Positions 36,319 to 45,693 of a stretch of DNA of 56,649 nucleotides are shown here, in pieces (position 1 is the first letter of the stretch; each line of letters starts with the position of its first letter). Under the pieces are notes generated by a model. It saw only the letters and a program-made list of their open reading frames with translations. It searched no databases and was not told the origin of the DNA. The DNA is from Legionella sp. (GTDB lineage: Bacteria; Pseudomonadota; Gammaproteobacteria; Legionellales; Legionellaceae), in the NCBI GenBank assembly GCA_027437055.1, contig DAIAOV010000007.1, forward strand, positions 1 through 56,649, written 5' to 3'. Position numbers and translations under genes: made by a program.

Positions 36319-37539
36319 ATGAATATATTATTTTTACATGGCGTGTCAGCTTTTGGTGGTTCAACCAAAAGTTTATTGGAGCTTTTTACTCAATTAAAGC
36401 AGCATGGAGTTCATGGCACTGTTTTGTGTCCTTCAGGAAAATCAGAAAAAGCATTGTCTCAAGCGGGTATGAAAACGATTCCTGTTTTGGGATTGGCCCA
36501 GTTTGATAATACCCTTTATGGTTATTATAGAGGTTTAAGGTGGATCATTTTATTGAGAGAGCTTATATTTCTATTGCCTAGCTTATTTGCATTATTACGC
36601 GTGAGATTTAGTGCAAAGCAATTTGATGCGATTCATGCCAATGAAATCACTTTATTACCTTTAGCTCTTTTAGCGAAGAAACTCTTTAAATGCCCTCTTG
36701 TTGTGCATGTTCGCTCCGTACAAAGAGGCAGCTCTAATGATTGGCGCAGCAAAATTTTATTTAAGATGTTAAAAAAACATGCTGAAACAGTCATTGCTAT
36801 TGATGAAACAGTAAAGGCATCTTTACCTGATTTCATTGAATCACAGGTAATTCATAACGGCATTAATCTTTCCAATAAAGTACAGTTACTAAGTGAACGA
36901 GCAGTGCCTGAATTCCCTACTGTGGGAATAATTGGAGCTCTGCTAAGACTCAAAGGGGTTTACGAGTTTTTAGAAGCTGCTCGTATTTTAGTGAATGAAC
37001 GCGGCCAAAAGGTAAAATTTGTTGTGGTTGGTGAGAATGCCCGCTCCTCAAAAGGCCTGATGGCTTGGATTTATAAGCGTTTAGGCTTTTCTGATGATGT
37101 CATGGCGGACATGATACAATTTATTTCTGATCATAATCTGCAGCATGCGGTAGAGGTCAGAGGATTTGTTCAAGATGTTAGAGCGATATATACTGAATTA
37201 GATATTCTTTGTTTCCCATCTTATTTAAATGCTGCAGGAAGACCGGTTTTTGAAGCCGCATTATTTGGTATTCCCAGTATCGTAGCCATTAGAGATCCTA
37301 AGTCTGATACCATTATTAATAAAGTCACTGGATTGTGCATCGATCATCCTGAAGCACAGGTTTTAGCAAATGCAATTGAGACATTAGTTAAAAACCCACA
37401 GGAACGAATCCAATTAGGCAACAATGCCCAGGCGTTGGCAATGGATAATTTCGATATTACTAAAAATGCGGTTTTAGTCGTTGAAATTTATAAGGCATTG
37501 CGTCAAGAAGCTAAGCCTTTCTTGTCATCTAGGGTTTAA
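36319..37539 (+). CDS. GT4 glycosyltransferase
   Basis: A 406-residue GT-B glycosyltransferase. The N-terminal LFLHGVSAFGGSTKSLLEL carries the family's Gly-rich acceptor loop. The C-terminal half holds GIIGALLRLKGVYEFLEAA, with the donor-binding FPSYLNAAGRPVFEAALFG (E-x7-E-type motif). Donor and acceptor are unknown; in this operon it should add one sugar of the O-unit, on the cytoplasmic face. It is the last plus-strand gene of the locus. Confidence 0.85.
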   Translation: MNILFLHGVSAFGGSTKSLLELFTQLKQHGVHGTVLCPSGKSEKALSQAGMKTIPVLGLAQFDNTLYGYYRGLRWIILLRELIFLLPSLFALLRVRFSAKQFDAIHANEITLLPLALLAKKLFKCPLVVHVRSVQRGSSNDWRSKILFKMLKKHAETVIAIDETVKASLPDFIESQVIHNGINLSNKVQLLSERAVPEFPTVGIIGALLRLKGVYEFLEAARILVNERGQKVKFVVVGENARSSKGLMAWIYKRLGFSDDVMADMIQFISDHNLQHAVEVRGFVQDVRAIYTELDILCFPSYLNAAGRPVFEAALFGIPSIVAIRDPKSDTIINKVTGLCIDHPEAQVLANAIETLVKNPQERIQLGNNAQALAMDNFDITKNAVLVVEIYKALRQEAKPFLSSRV

Positions 37540-37540
37540 G

Positions 37541-37700
37541 GCAACCGTTCTTAAACTGGGCGATCCGAGCCGCGCGCGTCAGCAAGCGGATACCCTAAGC
37601 CAACATCCGCTTCCTAACGGTCGCGGCTCGGATTGTTCTCGAGGTTATTGAGATGTTACGTTATAAACGCTTAAGTTGATGCCATTGCCTGAACGGTTAC
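37541..37700. repeat. Dispersed palindromic repeat, copy D, with a GC-rich inner palindrome
   Basis: The left end GCAACCGTTC (37541-37550) matches the inverse of the right end, AAGTTGATGCCATTGCCT then GAACGGTTAC (37673-37700). The inner part is a GC-rich palindrome, ATCCGAGCCGCG (near 37562) against CGCGGCTCGGAT (near 37622). It separates the convergent GT4 and acyltransferase genes and may also stop transcription. Confidence 0.75.
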
Positions 37701-37714
37701 AAGAAGAGGGGAGT

Positions 37715-39721
37715 TTACTCAACCTCTTCTTGTTTCTTACCATCCACCACCAATTTAGCCAATCTTTTTCTCGCCAAATAATCAGAAGCGGCAGGGGTTA
37801 AATGCCCATAATCATAAGAGGTCAGACCTGTTTTCTTATCCTTGCCCAAATAAGTGAGACATCCTTTATTGTTACAAAAAGAGTCGATTATATTTACAAA
37901 AATATAATCATCTGTAGGTTTTAAGTGTTCTTGTAGTTTAGCATTTTTACTTAATATATCAGAATCTACAAATTGATAGGTTCTTTGGGGGGTATTATTC
38001 CATAATTTCTTGAGAACAATTTTAGGCAAGTCTGCAGTCCAATGGGGAGTCGGGCCAGTAAATATCACTTTTTTTACCCCCAGTTTTTTTAATTCTGTAG
38101 AGATCACCGCGAAATTATGGTGACTATGCCCGCTATTTTGTGCCACCACAACCACGTCTGGTTTTGTTTTTCTTATCGTTTTTAAGGCAAACCAATTCGA
38201 CTTATCACAGTAGTTAGTCGATGGCGCTTTTTTGATAGCAATATTGGGAGGACAACTAGAACTGGCAACTTGTAAAATTTGCCAGGTTTTGGGCAGATTA
38301 TTTTTGAGACCATAATACAATTGTTGCGCATGGGAGTCTCCCCAAATCAGCACGGTATTAGGAATAGTCTTATCTTTAACGAAACAATTCCTGCTAATTT
38401 TAGCTAGAGGTATTGGTGTGCTTTGTCCTAAAAGATATTGATTTAAATCATAAAAATCACATTCTAGTCTGAATTTGGAATAAAGTCCTATTCGCTGATT
38501 GTAATTTAATTTAGGGGGAGCATTTTCATAATACTCTGCAAACTCTTGTAACTCTTTGAATCGATAAGAAAAGCCACCTTGTTTGAAACAATTAAATCCT
38601 AAACTTCCTACGATAACCATAGAAAATACCATAGTCACTGGTATCAATTTACTGCTCTTGCCAAAACGAATTGGTTTTTCGATTAATTTATAAGTGAGCC
38701 AGGCTAAGATTATTGAACAGAATACGATTAAAATACGCATTGCTCGAGAAGGTGTTTCACTTTCCATAATACGAGCAAGAGAAAGTAATGGCCAATGCCA
38801 TAGGTACAATGGAAAGCTAATTAGCCCAAACCATACCATGGCTTTATTCGATAGAATAATGCGATTGATCCAAGCTTGTTGGCCAGCAGCAATCATTAAA
38901 CTGGCACCAGCTACTGGAAATAATGCCCACCAACCTGGAAAACTTCTGTCTTTGTTAATCAACAAAAGACCGGCAATGAGAAACAGAACCCCAGTGATTG
39001 AAATAGTATTTTGGGTGAAGGGGCTGAATTGGTGCGTTACTTTTTTTTGATACAAAACGATATAGGCTAGAGCCGCACCTATTAATAGCTCCCAAGCGCG
39101 GGTTTGAGGAGAATAAAATGCTGCCATTGCATGGTGGCGGATTTTAAAAATGTTTAAAGCGAATGAAATAAGGGCAAGAGAAAGGGGGATGGCTAAAAAA
39201 TTCCAGCGTTTTTTCCACGCGAAACAGAGTAGCAATGGCCAAAATATATAAAATTGCTCTTCAATGCCAAGAGACCAAAGATGTAATAAGGGCTTTGTCT
39301 CTGCAATATTATCAAAATACCCACTTTCACCCCATAAAATAAAATTGGAAATAAAACTAGCGCCTCCAGCAATATGTTTTCCTAATTGCTTGTATTCTTC
39401 TCCTAATAATAGGAACCAGCCCAATAAGTAAATAGTGAGTAAGACAGTAATTAACGCAGGAAAAATACGTTTGATTCGGCGACGATAGAACTCTATAAGG
39501 CTAAAGGTATTATTTTCCAGATTATTAAAAATAATGGTGGAAATTAAGTAGCCAGAGATAATAAAAAAAACATCAACCCCAATGAATCCTCCTTTTATCC
39601 AATAAGGAAATGCATGGAATCCTACTACTAAAAGTACTGCTAGAGCACGCAAACCATCTATATCTGCTCTGTATTGTGGGTGCGTCAATTGGGAATGATT
39701 TTTGGAGGTGTTGAAAGCCAT
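37715..39721 (-). CDS. Membrane O-acyltransferase (acyltransferase-3 with C-terminal SGNH domain, OafA-like)
   Basis: A 668-residue protein. Residues 18-370 are the ten-span acyltransferase-3 domain with the conserved YRADIDGLRALAVLLVVGFH (catalytic His36) and GVDVFFIISGYLIS. Residues ~400-660 form a periplasmic SGNH hydrolase-type domain with WGDSHAQQL (nucleophilic Ser) and YDYGHLTPAAS (D-x-x-H). OafA-type enzymes O-acetylate O-antigen sugars in the periplasm. Position at the end of the locus suggests modification of this polysaccharide, perhaps legionaminic acid, as Lag-1 does in L. pneumophila. It is transcribed against the operon. Confidence 0.88.
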   Translation of the reverse strand: MAFNTSKNHSQLTHPQYRADIDGLRALAVLLVVGFHAFPYWIKGGFIGVDVFFIISGYLISTIIFNNLENNTFSLIEFYRRRIKRIFPALITVLLTIYLLGWFLLLGEEYKQLGKHIAGGASFISNFILWGESGYFDNIAETKPLLHLWSLGIEEQFYIFWPLLLCFAWKKRWNFLAIPLSLALISFALNIFKIRHHAMAAFYSPQTRAWELLIGAALAYIVLYQKKVTHQFSPFTQNTISITGVLFLIAGLLLINKDRSFPGWWALFPVAGASLMIAAGQQAWINRIILSNKAMVWFGLISFPLYLWHWPLLSLARIMESETPSRAMRILIVFCSIILAWLTYKLIEKPIRFGKSSKLIPVTMVFSMVIVGSLGFNCFKQGGFSYRFKELQEFAEYYENAPPKLNYNQRIGLYSKFRLECDFYDLNQYLLGQSTPIPLAKISRNCFVKDKTIPNTVLIWGDSHAQQLYYGLKNNLPKTWQILQVASSSCPPNIAIKKAPSTNYCDKSNWFALKTIRKTKPDVVVVAQNSGHSHHNFAVISTELKKLGVKKVIFTGPTPHWTADLPKIVLKKLWNNTPQRTYQFVDSDILSKNAKLQEHLKPTDDYIFVNIIDSFCNNKGCLTYLGKDKKTGLTSYDYGHLTPAASDYLARKRLAKLVVDGKKQEEVE

Positions 39722-39993
39722 TAAAAACTTAATTACAGAAAATTAATTTTCGTGATTATGCCATATTCAGATGATACCACAAAAAATAATAGATTTAGGT
39801 AATGTCGCCCGCAGTGATTTGATGAGAGAGAATATTTATTTTTTATCACATTTCTATGGATGTTATTTTTGAAAAAAATTAAAATGGTTTTGTGAAAATT
39901 CTCTAAAATTCAGTGCAATAGACACTTATAGTAGAGAACAACATTTTTTTAGGATAATAACTGTAATAAATCAGGGAATAAAAATAACAAATT

Positions 39994-41469
39994 ATGGAAC
40001 AATTAACACAATTAAGTTCATGGATTAATTTACAGCAACATGCCAAGGCAATGCAATTTGCTGAAGTCAATAATTTAAAAAACTCATTTTCTCGAAACAA
40101 TTTATTAACCCTATCATCAGATAAGATTCAAGTTAATTTTGGCAATCAATTAGTCGATGAAACGACTATTGATTTATTGATTTCGCTAGCAAGAGAAAGA
40201 AATCTTCCGCAAAAAATTCAAGCGTTAATCAATGGAGAAATAGTTAATTTTAGCGAGTCTAGACCCGCATTACATACTGCTCTTCGAATTTTAGATGATG
40301 CCTCTATAATCGTAGATGGGCAGGATATTGTTCCGGATATTAGAGCAACCCGTCAGCGAATGAAAACGATTGCGGAGCAAATACGTGCAGGACAATGGTT
40401 AGGATTCTCTGGTAAGCCAATTACCGATGTGGTGAATATTGGAATAGGGGGCTCTGATCTTGGCCCTCGATTATGCATTAAGGCGTTATCACATCTCACT
40501 GCTAAACATTTAAGTTATCATTTTATTTCGGATATGGATCCCCATGCTTTTACTAATGTAGTGACACAATTGAGTCCTGAAACGACTTTATTTATTGTTT
40601 CATCTAAATCTTTTACCACTAAAGAAACTTTATATAATGCTAAAAAAGCTCTGAAGTGGTTAGATAATCCGCAGCTGGTAGACAAACATTTTATTGCCGT
40701 CACTGCTAATGTTGAGAAGGCCAAAGAGTTTGGCCTGAAACATATCCTGCCTATTTGGGATTGGGTTGGTGGTCGATTCTCATTATGTTCTGCTATTAAT
40801 TTAATTACAGCGATTGCAATTGGTTATGAGAATTTCTATGAGTTATTAGCTGGAGCTAATGCCATGGATAAGCATTTCCATGATGAAGATTTAGCTGCCA
40901 ATATACCAGTTCTGTTGGCACTTATTTCTATTTGGAATAATAATTTTTTAGATATTCATAATTTGTTAATATTGGTTTATTCGCAACAATTAGAGTATGT
41001 CGTACCGTATCTTCAACAGCTGGATATGGAAAGTAATGGTAAATCTTTAGACAATTTAGGACGTCGCGTCAATTACGCTACGGGGCCGATTTTGTGGGGA
41101 GGCTTAGGTAATCAAGCACAACATAGCTATTATCAATTACTTTGCCAAGGAACTCATAAAGTCTCTATAGATTTCCTGACTATAGAACAATTTAAAGATG
41201 AACCAATTCATCAAATGTTTGAAGCAAAAAGAATGGTTTTAACTCAAGGTATCCATGAGTCGAATCATCCTAGTGAGGAAATCATAGGAAATAAACCGTT
41301 AAATCATATTCAATTAGCCGATTGCACTCCTTTTTCCTTAGGACAATTAATTGCGCTCTACGAGCATAAAATATACGTCCAAGCAGTGATATGGGATATT
41401 AATCCTTTTGACCAGCCAGGAGTCGAAAGCGCGAAAAAAATTAGTAATTCTTATTTGGCATTTGTTTAA
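39994..41469 (+). CDS. pgi: Glucose-6-phosphate isomerase
   Basis: A 491-residue cytosolic enzyme interconverting glucose 6-phosphate and fructose 6-phosphate, the latter feeding amino-sugar synthesis. Signature segments are VVNIGIGGSDLGPR, WDWVGGRFSLCSAINL and, near the C-terminus, GQLIALYEHKIYVQAVIWD followed by NPFDQPGVESAK. It is somewhat shorter than the E. coli enzyme, with the shortening at the N-terminus. It lies alone on the plus strand beyond the divergent acyltransferase; a pgi near the LPS locus is also seen in Legionella. The 272-base upstream gap is AT-rich without other features. Confidence 0.96.
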   Translation: MEQLTQLSSWINLQQHAKAMQFAEVNNLKNSFSRNNLLTLSSDKIQVNFGNQLVDETTIDLLISLARERNLPQKIQALINGEIVNFSESRPALHTALRILDDASIIVDGQDIVPDIRATRQRMKTIAEQIRAGQWLGFSGKPITDVVNIGIGGSDLGPRLCIKALSHLTAKHLSYHFISDMDPHAFTNVVTQLSPETTLFIVSSKSFTTKETLYNAKKALKWLDNPQLVDKHFIAVTANVEKAKEFGLKHILPIWDWVGGRFSLCSAINLITAIAIGYENFYELLAGANAMDKHFHDEDLAANIPVLLALISIWNNNFLDIHNLLILVYSQQLEYVVPYLQQLDMESNGKSLDNLGRRVNYATGPILWGGLGNQAQHSYYQLLCQGTHKVSIDFLTIEQFKDEPIHQMFEAKRMVLTQGIHESNHPSEEIIGNKPLNHIQLADCTPFSLGQLIALYEHKIYVQAVIWDINPFDQPGVESAKKISNSYLAFV

Positions 41470-41572
41470 TGATAACTGTTCACGCAATGGGGCAACTTAA
41501 ACTCTATTTAACCATATTTTTAAGACACAAGGTTGGGTCAAAGGGCCAGACCTACTTCTTATGTTGCCCCAT
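41470..41572. repeat. Dispersed palindromic repeat, copy E, containing a GGTTGGGTC hairpin
   Basis: The left end TAACTGTTCACGCAATGGGG with CAACTTAAAC starts just after pgi. The right end ATGTTGCCCCAT (41561-41572) is the partial inverse. Between them is an imperfect AGGTTGGGTC...GGCCAGACCT hairpin (41530-41555). It separates convergent pgi and the effector candidate. Confidence 0.7.
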
Positions 41573-41579
41573 CAAACCA

Positions 41580-42743
41580 CTACATAAAATTGGATGTTTC
41601 AAATTGATTAGGCATTTCCTGCGGTTGAGGCACTTCGAGCAATTTTTGATAAATTTGTGAAAAAGTCTCTAATCGCTTTTTAAGCGTCCCTGTTAATTGC
41701 ATACGAATATTTTCGTCGCTGATGTTCTTATTGATGATATTTTCATATTGATAAAAAGGAGTTTCAGTAATTTTTTTCAATGCAGACAAAACTTCACTAG
41801 TTCTCGCTTCTGAATTAAGAATTTTTAAACAAGAGGGGTGCCTTAAAAACGTTTTCTTAAAACACTCGTTAAAAAAATCAACTCCTTGTTTCTTTATAAG
41901 AGTTTGAATTTCTTCATGAGATAACTCATGGTTATCTGCATTCAGACGAAAGATAAAATCTAATTCTTTTAATATATTATTAAAGTTATTATGACCTTCT
42001 GAAGAAAAATAGTGCGAGAAACAAAACTCCGGATCCAGTCTTCTAATCAATAAATCTTCACCTTCCGCAACGACAACTACATTGCTGATATCAGGATCAC
42101 CCAAAAAATAGCTAACCACTAAAGAAAAAATTAAATTTTTAACTGATTTGTTGGAATTAAAAATATCTTCTCCTTCTGCAAGGAAATCGATTTTTGAACC
42201 TACTCTATAATAGGCAGGCTCAAGATCATCATCCAGATCTTCATCAACTACTCCTTGACCAACGAAATATTCAGGTTGTCCTTCTCCCATTAATAAGGCA
42301 TAGAAATTACCACCACAAACCGCCAATTCTATTGAAGTTTTTAATGAATGAGCATGCCATTTCTTTTTGTTATAAAACAACTCTCCTCCAGTTGCGACAA
42401 AAAACTTTCTATGCGTTAGTTTGTCTTCAGCCTCTTTACTATCAACATTAATTATTTGTACTACTTGATTATCTCTAAGAGAGATATATTCGTCGAATCC
42501 TGACTCAGTAGATGTTTCTGACATTATCGGTGTACCAATCATAAATGGACTTCTCGTCATAAATGGGCTTCCGAAGTTGTTTTTTTTGGTGATAAAAGGA
42601 CTACCCGAGCTGCTTATATTGGGGCTTGCCTGACTATTGCTATCTTCTGAATCAGATTCATGCTTCCTTTTTTTATCTGTTTGTAGCTGGGTTAAATTCG
42701 ATTTGGCAGGGATAAAAGAAAAAAAGTTAAACTGATGTTTCAT
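41580..42743 (-). CDS. Unknown protein, Dot/Icm effector candidate with SP/TP-rich N-terminus and kinase-like core pattern
   Basis: A 387-residue soluble protein without recognised family. Residues 1-80 are low-complexity: a basic KKRKHES patch, then repeated Ser/Thr-Pro units (S48-P, S59-P, S65-P, T71-P) in SPF[I/M][T/M]-like repeats. Residues 100-260 look folded. The spacing D216-P-D-I-S-N221 followed by R-R-L-D237-P-E recalls the catalytic-loop Asp/Asn and metal Asp of atypical kinases, but a nucleotide-binding loop and Lys were not identified. The C-terminal tail is Glu-rich with hydrophobic residues near the end, as in many Dot/Icm substrates. Both the kinase idea and the effector call are inference. 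Confidence 0.6.
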   Translation of the reverse strand: MKHQFNFFSFIPAKSNLTQLQTDKKRKHESDSEDSNSQASPNISSSGSPFITKKNNFGSPFMTRSPFMIGTPIMSETSTESGFDEYISLRDNQVVQIINVDSKEAEDKLTHRKFFVATGGELFYNKKKWHAHSLKTSIELAVCGGNFYALLMGEGQPEYFVGQGVVDEDLDDDLEPAYYRVGSKIDFLAEGEDIFNSNKSVKNLIFSLVVSYFLGDPDISNVVVVAEGEDLLIRRLDPEFCFSHYFSSEGHNNFNNILKELDFIFRLNADNHELSHEEIQTLIKKQGVDFFNECFKKTFLRHPSCLKILNSEARTSEVLSALKKITETPFYQYENIINKNISDENIRMQLTGTLKKRLETFSQIYQKLLEVPQPQEMPNQFETSNFM

Positions 42744-42846
42744 GATTCATTACCGTAAAATACAAAATATTATACATAAGCATTGTAAATGAGTCAATTT
42801 GATCTAATTTTAACTTTTATGAATAATATTTATTCTCTCGGTAGGA

Positions 42847-43842
42847 TTAGCGAAGAAGTCTATTGTAATGTAGGGATGTATCTCCTGAAGAGAGATAATG
42901 TACGGTCCCTTGCCCATCCTCAAGTATCAATAATCCTTCTTGAGTTATTCCCAAAGCAATACCAGAAATAGTGTTTAACGACTGAGTGACGGTGATGTGT
43001 TTTCCCGCCAGATAATCATATCGATTCCATTCATCCATAAACGCATTGAGCCCTTGGCTAATAAATTTACTGATGTAGTATTCTAAATTAATAATCAGTT
43101 TGGCGATGATTTGGTTGCGGTTATATTGTTGCTGCGAGATTTCATATAGAGAACACCAAGGCTTATCAGTAAGAATGTGAGTGTTCGTGTCTACATTAAC
43201 GTTCAAACCAATTCCTATGATGACCTGGGCATTGCCATGAGATTCAGCTGTTATTTCTATTAAACTGCCACATAATTTCTTATCCTTCCATAAAATATCG
43301 TTCGGCCATTTTATTTTAATATCAGAAGAGGAACAAAACTCATTAACAGTGGCTAATACCGCTAAACTGGTTATAAGACTTAATCCAGATAATTTTGAAA
43401 GATCACCGTTTAAATTCCAACGACTGGAACAATAAATATTTTCACCAAAGGGCGAATGCCAATTTCTGCCAAATCTTCCCCTTCCTTGCGTTTGTATTTC
43501 TGCACAACAGATATCAATAGAGCCATTAATTGGGAGATCCTTTAGATAGCGATTTGTTGAGTCTATAGACGTCAATAAATGAATGTTAAAAGAACTTTTA
43601 AAACTATTCTTGTGCAGTTCATCGACTATTCGCTGCTGATCGAGTAATACCAACTTATTAGGTAGTTGGTAGCCTTGATGAGGTATACGACTGATTGGCA
43701 CGCCTAAATCGATTAATTGATTTATTTGTTTCCAAATTGCCGATCGTGTAATACCTAAGGCTTGTCCTAATTCATTACCACTATGACAGCATCCATCACC
43801 AAGGATTTGCAGTAAAGTGAGTTGAGAGTGACTTAATTGCAT
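42847..43842 (-). CDS. birA: Biotin-[acetyl-CoA-carboxylase] ligase / biotin repressor
   Basis: A 331-residue bifunctional BirA. Residues ~1-60 form a winged helix (SGNELGQALGITRSAIWKQI), and the ligase domain has G120-RGRFGRNW128 (the biotinyl-AMP loop) and IKWPNDI near 180. It biotinylates AccB and may repress biotin genes. The frame is open upstream into the preceding gene, but ATG at 43842 is chosen because AGGAAAGGG precedes it and the protein then starts at the winged helix. It lies 26 bases after the phosphopantetheinyl transferase and is likely co-transcribed. Confidence 0.93.
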   Translation of the reverse strand: MQLSHSQLTLLQILGDGCCHSGNELGQALGITRSAIWKQINQLIDLGVPISRIPHQGYQLPNKLVLLDQQRIVDELHKNSFKSSFNIHLLTSIDSTNRYLKDLPINGSIDICCAEIQTQGRGRFGRNWHSPFGENIYCSSRWNLNGDLSKLSGLSLITSLAVLATVNEFCSSSDIKIKWPNDILWKDKKLCGSLIEITAESHGNAQVIIGIGLNVNVDTNTHILTDKPWCSLYEISQQQYNRNQIIAKLIINLEYYISKFISQGLNAFMDEWNRYDYLAGKHITVTQSLNTISGIALGITQEGLLILEDGQGTVHYLSSGDTSLHYNRLLR

Positions 43843-43868
43843 TATGTACCCTTTCCTAACGCATATAA

Positions 43869-44606
43869 TTAATATTTCAAAATGCCATGCTGGTGAATCG
43901 GTATTGTCCCATGACGAATTTCTCTGACAGTAGGGTGGTGGCATAAGGCACCACTGCAGGCTATCTTAGGCATAAATGAGCGTAATTGCCATGTAGTTTT
44001 GTGTAGCGGATCATATATTAATTGCTTTGTAGGAATAGTTGTCGGTACGGTAAATTCTTTAGTTGGATAGGATAGCCCAAGGCCACACGCTTTAATAAAC
44101 GCTTCTTTTTGTGCCCACACATGAAAAAAAACAGCAGGTTTTAACGCAGTAGGTATTTTTTTAAACTCTTCAAATTCCTTATCTGAGAATAAAGTTTTAG
44201 CGATCCCTTCATAGGGGCGTGCAGAATAGTGTTCAATATCAACACCTATGGGATATCCTTTGCCTACGGCAAGTAGAGCGAGGTCGCCAGTATGACTGAG
44301 ATTAAATTGTAATTTTTGCGAGTTAACTACCTCAGGTTTGCCATGGCTATTATAGGTAAATTCCAAGCGTTCTGGAGTAATATTCAGATAACGAGCTAGA
44401 GTAATTCTTAAAACCGCTCTCGCAGTCATAAAACGCCGTCTGTGTCTGCTAAAGTAAAATCGCTCCCCACGAGCTTTTTCTTCTGCGCTTAATAATTGAT
44501 AGGTCACATTAAGTTCATGTTCTAATGAGAACTGCCACAGATCAATGCGTATTTCATTTAAGATACAATGATGCATACTTAATGGAGTAAACCCTGTAAT
44601 TGTCAT
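43869..44606 (-). CDS. 4'-phosphopantetheinyl transferase (Sfp/HetI type)
   Basis: A 245-residue Sfp-type enzyme that loads the phosphopantetheine arm of coenzyme A onto acyl- or peptidyl-carrier proteins. The diagnostic motifs are G121-V-D-I-E125 (Mg-binding Asp/Glu) and W164-A-Q-K-E168-A-F-I-K172, with the earlier SRHRRRFMTARAVLR and FNLSHTGDLA blocks. ATG at 44606 is used; Met11 is a weaker alternative. It is divergent from accA with a 133-base gap and forms a cofactor-attachment pair with birA. Confidence 0.9.
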   Translation of the reverse strand: MTITGFTPLSMHHCILNEIRIDLWQFSLEHELNVTYQLLSAEEKARGERFYFSRHRRRFMTARAVLRITLARYLNITPERLEFTYNSHGKPEVVNSQKLQFNLSHTGDLALLAVGKGYPIGVDIEHYSARPYEGIAKTLFSDKEFEEFKKIPTALKPAVFFHVWAQKEAFIKACGLGLSYPTKEFTVPTTIPTKQLIYDPLHKTTWQLRSFMPKIACSGALCHHPTVREIRHGTIPIHQHGILKY

Positions 44607-44739
44607 ATGATGTGCTTTGAATCTAGCGTCAATTGGCGGTTATAGAGTATCATATACCATTTGTTAGTATCTGTTCACCACAATTTTGGAATCTTGCTGA
44701 ATAGATACCCATGATATTTAATTTACCAAAGAGTAATCA

Positions 44740-45693
44740 ATGAGCCGACAATTTTTGGATTTTGAGCAACCGATTGAAGAGTTGAATCAGAAAATTGAAG
44801 CACTTCGCATGGTAGGTCATGATAACGAAGTGAATTTAACCGATGAAATAGCAAAATTGGAAGCTAAATGTTCTGATTTAACTGCGCACATTTTTTCTAA
44901 TTTAGAACCTTGGCAGATCGCTCAAATGGCCAGACACCCTCTCCGGCCGCAAACTACTGATTATATTGAACGGATTTTTACTGATTTTCAGGAGTTGCAT
45001 GGTGATAGAAGTCAATCTTCAGCTCCCGCAATCATTGGCGGACTGGCACGTTTAAATAATGAGCCCGTGATGATTTTGGGGCATCAAAAAGGAAAACGCA
45101 CCAAAGAAAAAGTCTATCGTAATTTTGGAATGGCACGACCTGAAGAATATAGAAAGGCACTACGTCTTATGAGGATGGCTGAAAAATTTAATCTGCCTAT
45201 AATCACTTTTATTGATACCGCTGGGGCTTATCCTGGTATTGGTGCAGAAGAACGAAACCAGTCAGAGGCTATTGCACGTAATTTATTTGCTATGTCTCGT
45301 TTAAAAACGCCTATTATTTGTATTGTAACGGGTGAGGCTGGTTCAGGTGGGGCTTTGGCTATTGGGGTAGGTGATAGAGTCTTAATGCTGCAATTTGGTA
45401 TTTATTCCGTAATTTCTCCGGAAGGTTGTGCGTCCATATTGTGGAAAGATGCGGCTAAGGCCAGTGAAGCTGCACGAGCTATGGGTATTACTGCAGATAA
45501 AATAGCAGAAAACAAACTAGTGGATGTGGTGATCCCCGAGCCTTTAGGCGGTGCCCATCGTAACGTAGATGATATGGCACAACGATTGAAAAAGATCCTA
45601 ATCACGGAGTTACAGGCTCTGAAAAAATTCTCAGCGGATAAACTGATAGAGCTTAGATACCAGAAATTTATGGCTATGGGGGCTTGTGACTAA
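44740..45693 (+). CDS. accA: Acetyl-CoA carboxylase carboxyltransferase subunit alpha
   Basis: A 317-residue AccA, which with AccD transfers the carboxyl group from biotinylated AccB to acetyl-CoA to give malonyl-CoA for fatty-acid synthesis. The N-terminus ([18 protein letters not shown]) is the usual helical dimerisation segment, and the crotonase-like core holds [35 protein letters not shown] and [15 protein letters not shown]. Length is standard. The stop overlaps the tilS start by 8 bases, so the two are translated from one message. The divergent neighbour birA acts on the same enzyme complex. Confidence 0.97.
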   Translation: MSRQFLDFEQPIEELNQKIEALRMVGHDNEVNLTDEIAKLEAKCSDLTAHIFSNLEPWQIAQMARHPLRPQTTDYIERIFTDFQELHGDRSQSSAPAIIGGLARLNNEPVMILGHQKGKRTKEKVYRNFGMARPEEYRKALRLMRMAEKFNLPIITFIDTAGAYPGIGAEERNQSEAIARNLFAMSRLKTPIICIVTGEAGSGGALAIGVGDRVLMLQFGIYSVISPEGCASILWKDAAKASEAARAMGITADKIAENKLVDVVIPEPLGGAHRNVDDMAQRLKKILITELQALKKFSADKLIELRYQKFMAMGACD

